Below the pieces are notes generated by a model that worked only from the letters and a program-made list of their open reading frames with translations, searched no databases and was not told where the DNA came from. From Eurosta solidaginis (taxonomy: Eukaryota; Arthropoda; Insecta; Diptera; Tephritidae), in assembly GCF_040869045.1 (NCBI RefSeq), contig NC_090319.1:261036897-261100896 (forward strand): DNA of 64,000 nt. The letters are read 5' to 3'. Positions 55,603 through 64,000 of the stretch are shown here, one piece after another (within the stretch, counting starts at the first letter, position 1; the number at the start of each line of letters is the position of its first letter). A program made the translations under genes and the position numbers.

Positions 55603-58600
55603 AACTAGTAAGGAAAGCTAAGTTCGGGTGTAACCGAACATTACATACTCAGTTGAGAGCTATGGAGACAAAAAAAGGAAAATCACCATGTAGAAAAATG
55701 AACCAAGGGTAACCCTGGAATGTGGTTGTATGACATGTGTATCAAATGAAAGGTATTAAAGAGTACCTTAAGAGAGAGTAGGCCATAGTTCTATGGATGG
55801 ACGCCATTTAGGGATATCGCCATAAAGGTGGACCAGGGCTGACTCTAGAATTTGTTTGTACGATATGGGTATCAAATTAAAGGTGGTAATGAGTATTTTA
55901 AAAGGGAGTAATCCCTAGTTCCATAGGTGGACGCCGTTTCGAGATATCGGCATAAAGGTGGACCAGGGGTGACTCTAGAATGTGTTTGTACGATATGGGA
56001 ATCAAATGAAAGGTGTTACTGAGCATTTTAAGAGGGAGCAGGCTTTAGGTCTATCGGTGGACGCCTTTTCGAGATATCGCCATTAAGGTGGGCCAGGGGT
56101 GACTCCAGAATGTGTTTGTACGATATGGGTATCAAATTAAAGATGATAATGAGTATTTTAAAAGGGAATGGGCTTTAGTTCTATAGGTGAACGCCTTTTC
56201 GAGAAATCGCCATAAAGGTGGACCAGGGGTGACTCTAGAATATGTTTGTACGATATGGGTATCAAATGAAAGGTGGTAATGAGTATTTTAAAAGGGAGTA
56301 ATCCTTAGTTCCATAGGTGGGCGCCGTTTCGAGATATCGGCATAAAGGTGTACCAGGGGTGACTCTAGAATGTGTTTGTACGATATGGGTATCAAATGAA
56401 AGGTGGTAATGAGTATTTTAAAAGGGAGTAATCCTTAGTTCCATAGGTGGACGCCGTTTCGAGATATCGGCATAAAGGTGGACCAGGGGTGACTCTAGAA
56501 TGTGTTTGTACGATATGGGAATCAAATGAAAGGTGTTACTGAGCATTTTAAGAGGGAGCAGGCTTTAGGTCTATCGGTGGACGCCTTTTCGAGATATCGC
56601 CATTAAGGTGGACCAGGGGTGACTCTAGAATGTGTTTGTACGATATGGTTATCAAATTAAAGATGATAATGAGTATTTTAAAAGGGAATGGGCTTTAGTT
56701 CTATACGTGAACGCCTTTTCGAGAAATCGCCATAAAGGTGGACCAGGGGTGACTCTAGAATATGTTTGTACGATATGGGTATCAAATGAAAGGTGGTAAT
56801 GAGTATTTTAAAAGGGAGTAATCCTTAGTTCCATAGGTGCACGCCGTTTCGAGATATCGCCATAAAGGTGGACCAGGGGTGACTCTAGAATGTGTTTGTA
56901 CGATATGGGAATCAAATGAAAAGTGTTACTGAGCATTTTAAGAGGGAGTGGGCATTAGGTCTATAGGTGGACGCCTTTTCGAGATGTCGCCATTAGGGTG
57001 GGCCAGGGGTGACTCTAGAATGTTTGTACGATATGGGTATCAAACAAAAGGTGTTACTGAGCATTTTAAAAGGGAGTGGGCATTAGGTCTATAGGTGGAC
57101 GCCTTTTCGAAATAGCGCCATTAGGGTGGGCCAGGGGTGACTCTAGAATGTGCTTGTACGATATGGGTATAAAATGAAAGGTGGTAATGATTTTAAAAGG
57201 GAGTAATCCTTAGTTCCATAGGTGGACGCCGTTTCGAGATATCGCCATAAAGGTGGACCAGGGGTGACTCTAGAATGTGTTTGTACGATATGGGAATCAA
57301 ATGAAAGGTGTTACTGAGCATTTTAAGAGGGAGTGGGCGTTAGGTCTATAGGTGGACGCCTTTTCGAGATGTCGCCATTAGGGTGGGCCAGAGGTGACTC
57401 TAGAATGTTTGTACGATATGGGTATCAAACAAAAGGTGTTACTGAGCATTTTAAAAGGGAGTGGGCATTAGGTCTATAGGTGGACGCCTTTTCGAAATAT
57501 CGCCATTAGGGTGGGCCAGGGGTGACTCTAGAATGTGCTTGTACGATACGGGTATCAAATGAAAGGTGGTAATGAGTATTTTAAAAGGGAGTAATCCTTA
57601 GTCCTATAGGTGGAAGCCCTTTCGAGATATCGCCATAAAGGTGGACCAAGGGTGACCCTAGAATGTTTGTACGATATGGTTATCAAACGAAAAGTGTTAC
57701 TGAGCATTTTAAGATGGAGTGGGCATTAGGTCTATAGGTGGACGCCTTTTCGAGATATCGCCATTAGGGTGGGCCAGGGGTGACTCTAGAATGTTTGTAC
57801 GATATGGGTATCAAACGAAAGGTGTAATTGAGCATTTTAGGAGGGAGTGGGCATTAGGTCTATAGGTGGACGCCTTTTCGAGATATCGACATTAGGGTGG
57901 GCCAGGGGTGACTCTAGAATGTTTGTACGATATGGGTATCAAACGAAAGGTGTTGCTGAGCATTTTAAGAGGGAGTGGGCATTAGGTCTATAGGTGGACG
58001 CCTTTTTGAGATATCGCCATTAGGGTGGGCCAGGGGTGACTCTAGAATGTTTGTACGATATGGGTAAATAACGAAAGGTGTTACTGAGCATTTTAAGAGG
58101 GAGTGGGCGTTAGGTATATAGGTAGACGCCTTTTCGAAATATCGCCATTAGGGTGGACCAAGGGTGACTCTAGAATGTGTTTGTACGATATGGATATCAA
58201 ATTAAAGGTATTAATGAGGGTTTTAAAAGCGAGTGACCCTTAGATGTATATGTGAAAGCGTTTTCGCGATATCGACCAAAATGTGGACCAGGTGATCCAG
58301 AACATGATCTGTCGGGTACTGCTAATTTATTTATATATGCAATACCACTAACAGTATTCCTGCCAAGATTCCAAATGCTGTTGATTTCGCCTTGTAGAAC
58401 TTTTTCATTTTCTTCTACTTAATATGGTAGGTGTCACACCCATTTTACAAAGTTTTTTCCAAAGTTATATTTTGCGTCAATAAACCAATCCAATTACCAT
58501 GTTTCATCCCTTTTTTCGTATTTGGTATAAAATTATGGCATTTTTTTCATTTTTCGTAATTTTCGATATCGATAAAGTGGGCGTGGTTATGGTCGGATTT

Positions 58601-59627
58601 CGGTCATTTTTTATACCAAGATAAAGTGAGTTCAGATAAGTACGTGGACTAAGTTTAGTAAAGATATATCGGTTTTGCTCAAGTTATTGTGTTAACGGCC
58701 GAGCGGAAGGCCAGACGGTGGACTGTGTATAAAAACTGGCCGTGGCTTCAACTGATTTCGCCCATTTGCTCAGAAAACAGTTATCGTCATAGAAGCTATA
58801 TCCTTACCAAATTTCACAAGGATTGGTAAATTTTTGTTCGACTTATGGCATTAAAAGTATTCTAGACAAACTAAATGAAAATGGGCGGAGCCACGCCCAT
58901 TTTGAAATTTTCTTTTATCTTTGTATTTTGTTGCATCATATCATTACTGGAGTTGAATTTTGACTTAATTTACTTATATACAGTAAAGATATTAAATTTT
59001 TTGTTAAAATTTGAATTTAAAAACATTTTTTTTAAAAAGTGGGCGTGTTCTTCATCCAATTTTGCTAATTTTTATTCAGCACATATATAGTAATAGTAGT
59101 TACGTTCCCGCCAAATTTCATCATGATATCTTCAACGACTGCCAAATTACAGCTTGCAAAACTTTTAAATTACCTTCTTGTAAAAGTGGGCGGTGCCACG
59201 CCCATTGTCCAAAATCTTACTAGTTTTCTATTCTGCGTCATAACGTCAACCCATCTACCAAGTTTCATCGCTTTATCCGCCTTTGGCAATGAATTATCGC
59301 ATTTTTTCGGTTTTTCGAAATTTTCGATTTCGAAAAAATGGGCGTGGTTATAGTCCGATATCGTTCATTTTAAATAGCGATCTGAGATGAGTTCCCAGGA
59401 ATCTACGTACCAAATTTCATCAAGATACCTCAAAATTTACTCAAGTTATCGTGTTAACGGACAGACGGACGGACGGACGGACATGGCTCAATCAAATTTT
59501 TTTTCGATACTGATGATTTTGATATATGGAAGTCTATATCTATCTCGATTCCTTTATACCTGTACAACCAACCGTTATCCAATCAAAGTTAATATACCCT
59601 GTGAGCTCTGCTCAACTGAGTATAAAA
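55603..59627 (-). mobile_element. Helentron-like element, copy 4
   Basis: Same architecture on the minus strand. The 3' end is at about 55603-55612 (AACTAGTAAGGA on plus), the hairpin GTTCGG-GTGTAA-CCGAAC at 55622-55639, and the subterminal repeats at 55645-55657 and 59611-59623; the GTCC run is at about 59459-59484 and the 5' end near 59627. At about 4.0 kb it is the longest copy because the minisatellite has roughly 20 units. The 3' tip reads CTAG where other copies read CAAG. Confidence 0.78.
55690..58300 (-). repeat. ~128-bp minisatellite in copy 4
   Basis: Roughly 20 units. Sub-blocks of several units are themselves repeated (the run around 55880-56220 resembles 56420-56760), so expansion also occurred in multi-unit steps. 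Confidence 0.82.
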
Positions 59628-61253
59628 ATATACCTCAACGGAGAAAATTTCAATAAATACATGCTACTACTTAATAAGAATTCCGTTGGTTTAAAACCGT
59701 AGCTGATTGAAAATACTGGAAAGTGTTATTAATAAATGCGTGAATGACGAACTGGGTTGCCGCTAACAGCGCATAAAATACTATAAAATATGTATGCATT
59801 TCTAAGTGCACATTAGCGTGCTAATTTTTTAACCGAAGTTATAAAAGTTGATGTGTTTTGAAAAAGTTTTAAACAAAATTGATACGGAAAATCTTAGCAT
59901 TATACGATTTGTGACCTCGCATATCCGATTCATGACATGGGCGTTTATTATGAATGTCCGTGCACTTTTTACAGCATTCTATTTGACCAAGCAAAAACGA
60001 ACGTTGCCAGGAAAGAGCTGCCCAAACATAATAGGGGGATTCGCTTTGCCTTGCAAACCATGCATGTATTGTGAAGTTACAACAAAAAAATATGCAAAAA
60101 TTTTATACAATCCGTGCAATTTATGTTATGCTCAAACCTATGTATATTTTCGTGCAACGAGTTGTATGAAATAAAAATGAAATCCTACTTCAACGGTATT
60201 TCTCTCAGTTCTCTCATTTCACTCATGAATAAATCCAGCAATTATATTTTGGCGCTTGTTACCATTTTTAGAGTTAAACACAGAGGTAGTGTAAAGGTAA
60301 AACATAGACACATATTTCAGTTGCAACTGAGTATAATGCGTTTTGAAATTTATGAGTACTAATTTTCTGCATAGCAATTTCAGAACGGTACATAAAGTTG
60401 TGCACTTGGCAGTCCGTATAAAGTTTAAGTGTACATGTATGCAGATGTAAAAAAAACACAGCTAATACAAAGGGAGTAATAGAGTATGCATGCCCCATGA
60501 GAAACTACACATGTTAAAAAGAAATAAACGTGCATTTATACTGGCCTGCATACATAGCTCCAATTCATGCGTCAAGTATGGATGTTTCATGAATTCATTT
60601 ACAACTGGGTTTTTCGACAAAAAAAAAAAAAAATTCGTATGGCGAGTGATGCATTCTAATGTGCACACACACCTATGAAAGTATGTGCTTGCGTATGTAT
60701 GTAGTTGCACATTTAATAGTAGCTGTGATTAATATGTTGCGGTATGTGAAAAAGAGTGCTGTTGAAAACTGTAAATTGTACAAAATGCCACTAACGACAA
60801 ACGATAAGATGAACGGCCATAAACAAGTTTACTATACAAATTGAGGTGTGCAGAGCAGAAATTTGCATATCACAGTATGGCGGAATAAATTTATATATGG
60901 CAATATAAAATTTAAAATCTATCATAAAGAACGCTGCATATGTAAAGTCAGTGTAAGTATATACCCATATGTACATATATAAAATTGTTAGGAGTATGCA
61001 TGTTGCGTTTAAGTGCATAGTTTTTTTATGCTCACAAATAACATGATGGACAAAATGCATATACTTAATAAAGGAATAAAAAATGGCGGAATAAGATAGT
61101 GGCTATTAAGGAAGATTTGCATAAGTTATGACATACTAAAATTTGTGTCATATTTTTAATATTTAAGTAACACAAAGGCCTAATTAAGTTTATTGATAAG
61201 AGCACATTGATTGGGAAAATAAACTGAAATTTTTAGATTTACTCATCCAATGT
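59628..61253. other. AT-rich DNA without a recognisable gene
   Basis: An A run lies at 60619-60633, with many 'tatgtat' phrases. A 108-codon frame at 59848-60174 has no motif and is probably chance. Confidence 0.35.
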
Positions 61254-61600
61254 GGCCGTCATGTGGTGGCAGCGTGCTCCGCCTACTAGACCGAAGATAC
61301 TCAGTTCGAGCCCCACGCAAAGGAATACCAAATATTTAGAAACGATATTTTTCAATTAGAAAACAGTTTTCTATGTAGGTTCGCTCCTCGGCAGTGATTT
61401 GGTGAATACCCCGATTGTATTTCTGCCATGAAATGTTTCTCAATAAAAACTCATCTGCCTTCAAGATGCCGTCAGGAGCCGGCGTAAAACATGTAGGTCC
61501 CGGCCCGTCAATTTGTAAGAAAAGTGGCACCACGTAAATTCGTAGCGAAGCTCACTCTTAAATTCTTCGGGCGTTATCGTTCCTTGTATTTATTTATTTA
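61254..61600 (+). mobile_element. tRNA-derived SINE, plus-strand copy
   Basis: Starts 'tgtggccgtcatgtggtggcag' with an A box TGGTGGCAGCGTGC and a B box AGTTCGAGCCCC. The body retains 'tgatttggtgaatac' and 'aaaactcatctgcctt' equivalents, and the copy ends 'gttatcgttccttgtattta' with an ATTT tail. Same family as 49894-50258 but more diverged. Confidence 0.75.
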
Positions 61601-61696
61601 ATGGAAAAACATTTATCGTCATTCACGAAATAACGACTAATTTGTTTTTTCAAAATACTCGATTGAAAGTGGTATATATTTCTAGTTGTTAATATT

Positions 61697-62209
61697 TTAA
61701 CGAAGTTTGGGAAACTTCGCTTATGTGAAACCTTCTGCTAACGTTCGAATCACTAAACTGTTGAATAAATCACTCCAGTATTCAGTATTGCAAACTGGTC
61801 TTTATTTAGATTTTTTTGGGACTATTACTTCTCAATTATACTTCACAACCAATAGCGTGCTTAAATCAAAACTAACTCGTTATTACTCAGCTTACGCTGC
61901 TTTTATACTCCCGTTTTCCTCGTTCACCCATTTCTCCTAAAGTCTAGTAATTTCGCGAACAGTTGTTGCTCATGCTCGGTTAGTTACCAGCTAGATAAGT
62001 ACATGTATATTTGTAGTTTGTAGCCATATGCTTGTGCATGTGTGGGTAACAACTTCGGCTGATGACTGCATCTGTGTGTAGATAGCTCTTCCTCGCCTTC
62101 CACATAAGTGTTGCTAGCTTTAATATGTACACGCACCTTAGAGCGGCTGCTTCATGTTTTGTTGTTTCGTGATTATTTACTAACAGCTTAGTGATGCTAA
62201 TATTCGTCA
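61697..62209 (-). mobile_element. Solo LTR related to 49743-50743
   Basis: On the minus strand it begins TGACGAATATTAGCATCAC, has a TATAAAAGCAGC box (about 61894-61905), an AAATAAAGACC polyadenylation-type signal (about 61798-61808), and a 'gatttattcaacagtttag' block shared with the other LTR. The terminal CGTTACA is decayed to CGTTAAA. No internal coding region adjoins it. Confidence 0.6.
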
Positions 62210-62456
62210 GACTATTTTTGGAATAAAATGATAATCTCTTTAGTGTTTAGTGAGTTATGTTGCTTTCATACCAAAAGCTCTTCGGTAGGTGCTGTAAGAA
62301 ATTAAAATAAATCAGCAAAGATTTCTCAAAATGGGGTTACATTTTGGCAGTGGGCTACAAAATACCAATCGGTGATTCTTTTTAGACTCATGTCTGCCTC
62401 CACCTGTGTCTACCAAATAAGTGGAGTTGTCCCTTTCTTCTGCTTCTAAACTGCTG
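62210..62456. other. Short spacer
   Basis: No feature recognised between the LTR and the LINE tail. Confidence 0.35.
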
Positions 62457-62670
62457 TATTTATTTATTTATTATTTAAAGTCGACGACAAACTATGGTCG
62501 ACTGCATAATATAAAAGATATATAAAAATACAACTCAAAAGATAAAATTTAAGATATATCGAGATTTCAACAATGTTATATTAATGAACATTACTCTTTA
62601 ATTTCAGAATATAATAATAATAAGAAATATGAGCAGAAATAAGATCTTATACCGAAATCTTATACTGGCG

Positions 62671-62975
62671 GAATGCATCAGATTCCACTCAGCATGATTT
62701 CGGAATGCAGTGGATTCCAATCTTCCTGTTGGAATGCAACAAAATTCCAATCAGCATGTCATGGGAATCCAGCAGTGCTAAGAGTAGTGTAATGAGGATA
62801 CGCCATCACAAGGCATAAAAAAGTAACATGACCTGTGTTGTTGGAATACACCGGATTCCAATCAGCTCGATGCCTTATCCATAAGATTATACTGCCGGAA
62901 TGCATACGATTCCGGTCAGTGACTCATGAAAAAGCATGTTTTCTAAGTTGTTGGAATGCACCAGATTCCAATCAA
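62671..62975 (-). repeat. GGAATGCA-NNN-GATTCC palindrome array in the LINE 3' region
   Basis: Six imperfect palindromes of the form GGAAT-GCACCAG-ATTCC start at 62671, 62703, 62732, 62842, 62897 and 62952. The last three are exactly 55 bp apart, and 62732 to 62842 is 110 bp, i.e. two units with a decayed middle one. Each could fold as a short stem-loop in the LINE RNA. Confidence 0.7.
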
Positions 62976-63100
62976 CACAGTACTGTCTTGTTCCTTCTTA
63001 ATGATACCTGTTGATAAATTTTCTTCCATCCTTAAACGAGAAAGTTCTTGTTTTTGATGGAAGAAATAAAATGCCGGCAAATTAAATTAGCTTGTATCTC

Positions 63101-64000
63101 TTAAATTAGATAGGCAAGTATTGCATTACGTATAGTGGCAAAAGTACATTCAAGACTGATACAGATATACAAGTCATTGTAGTGCGCGCACCACATAAGA
63201 AGAGGATTATTTTTAGCAAAGTTTCGTCGACAAAGGGGTAAATAGAAAGGAACGTAGTGTCTGGATACTCTAGGGGAAGCCGCAAAAAGCAAGCGGCTGA
63301 GAAGGTCCGAAGAATTAATTTCTCCAATAATGAGCTTATGGATGAACAATACCCCGAGTAATATTCTCCGATTTTCCAGAGTGGGTAAGTTAATAAGAAG
63401 AAGTCTACTTCTGTATGGAGAAAGGTGGAGACTTGAGTCCCAATTAAGGCCGCGCAATGCAAATATCAATAATTGCTTTTGAACTGACTCAAGACGCTTT
63501 ATATGCTTTTGAGAAACAGGGGACCAAACGCATGAGCAATACTCGAGTATTGGACGAACCAGCGATGTGTAAAGAAACTTAGTGATGTACGGATCATCTA
63601 ATTCTTTAGCCCATCTTTTAACAAATCCAAGTAAACCCAACGCTTTGTTGGCAATAGATGAAATATGCATGTTAAAATTCAATTTCGGATCAAAAAGGAC
63701 ACCTAGATCATTTGCAATAGATATACGTTCCAAAGGCGTATCATCTATTACATAAGGTTTGAATGCTGGCTTCACTCGGCGAAATGTCATATGCTTACAT
63801 TTAGAGCAATTTAAAGCTAGTAAATTTGTTGTGCACCAACATTGGAACGAGTCCAAGTCGGCCTGAAGGAGATCCAAGGAACTCAAATCGGTAGGACAGT
63901 AAGTGTAGCAAAGTTTTACATCATCCTCATACATTATAGTATGGGAATATAATATTGTCTGTGGCAAGTCATTAATGAAAAGGGCAAAGAGCAAAGGGCC
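63101..64000 (-). CDS. LINE reverse transcriptase, C-terminal part (partial)
   Basis: Open for 300 codons from the window edge to the stop at 63101. It begins inside RT motif B (GPLLFALFINDLPQ). Motif C reads MYEDDVKLC, with Glu in place of the usual Ala of YADD; both catalytic Asp are present. Further along are LALNCSKCKHMTF, NDLGVLFDPKLNF, SLVRPILEYCSCVW and a thumb with IKRLESVQKQLLIFALR. There is no RNase H. CR1/Jockey-type by motif order. No frameshift is seen in the visible part; whether the whole ORF is intact cannot be judged. Confidence 0.75.
   Translation of the reverse strand, partial: GPLLFALFINDLPQTILYSHTIMYEDDVKLCYTYCPTDLSSLDLLQADLDSFQCWCTTNLLALNCSKCKHMTFRRVKPAFKPYVIDDTPLERISIANDLGVLFDPKLNFNMHISSIANKALGLLGFVKRWAKELDDPYITKFLYTSLVRPILEYCSCVWSPVSQKHIKRLESVQKQLLIFALRGLNWDSSLHLSPYRSRLLLINLPTLENRRILLGVLFIHKLIIGEINSSDLLSRLLFAASPRVSRHYVPFYLPLCRRNFAKNNPLLMWCAHYNDLYICISLECTFATIRNAILAYLI

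Larger units (their letters stand above)
62457..64000 (-). mobile_element. CR1/Jockey-type LINE, 3' half, running off the window
   Basis: Minus-strand RT coding (63101-64000) is followed by a ~640-bp 3' region with a palindrome array and an (AAAT)n-type tail at about 62457-62475. The 5' part lies beyond the window. It differs in sequence from the CR1-type element at 3582-7830, so it is another family. Confidence 0.75.

Noticed and set aside
59848..60174. 108-codon plus-strand frame as a gene
   Set aside because: No motif, no splice or promoter context, AT-rich surroundings.

Overview
The window looks like non-coding DNA from a higher (schizophoran) fly, plausibly a tephritid fruit fly. It is AT-rich and holds no host gene I can recognise. 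Almost every recognisable stretch is a transposable element or satellite. The fly assignment rests on three things: the kinds of non-LTR elements present, a tRNA-derived SINE, and an interspersed family with the DINE-1/INE-1 (Helentron) architecture. The species call is inference from element families, not from a host gene.

Layout. 1-8 kb: LOA-type LINE 3' fragments, a SINE and a nearly complete CR1-type LINE, all on the minus strand. 8-14 kb: AT-rich DNA with two diverged simple-motif arrays, a MITE with perfect 24-bp terminal inverted repeats (12113-12544), and an RTE-type fragment. 14.3-16.9 kb: a 5'-truncated Jockey-like LINE with a perfect 13-bp target-site duplication (TSD). 17-25 kb: an unrecognised ORF pair, RTE debris, a ~1.3-kb tandem duplication containing broken LINE N-terminal sequence, and a Penelope-like element in an inverted arrangement. 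25.9-31.5 kb: a full-length but broken LOA-type LINE (5' UTR, ORF1, ORF2 with endonuclease, RT, RNase H and zinc knuckle) with a 13-bp TSD and a (CCTAA)n tail. 31.6-32.9 kb: a satellite of exactly 205-bp period. 37.5-47.2 kb and 55.6-59.6 kb: four copies of one Helentron-like non-autonomous element whose length varies with an internal ~128-bp minisatellite. 47.3-49.1 kb: a pyrimidine-rich array. 49.5-54.1 kb: a Helitron with clear 5' TC and 3' hairpin-CTAG ends; it contains a solo LTR, which contains a SINE, plus an RTE fragment and the C-terminus of the Helitron helicase. 61-64 kb: a second SINE copy, a related solo LTR and the 3' half of another LINE that runs off the window.

How the parts relate. 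The elements are parasites of each other and of a satellite built on a short TTTTACTGAAA-like motif, which has been split by the LOA element and by two of the Helentron-like copies. The SINEs presumably relied on LINE machinery and the Helentron-like copies on a rolling-circle helicase supplied elsewhere; no element here has an unbroken full coding set. The most interesting signals are the Helentron-like family and the repeat module it shares with the Helitron, the three-level nesting at 49.5-54.1 kb with duplications visible at two levels, the Penelope inverted repeat with a hammerhead-like core, and the palindrome array in the 3' region of the last LINE. All calls come from reading the sequence; no database search was possible.
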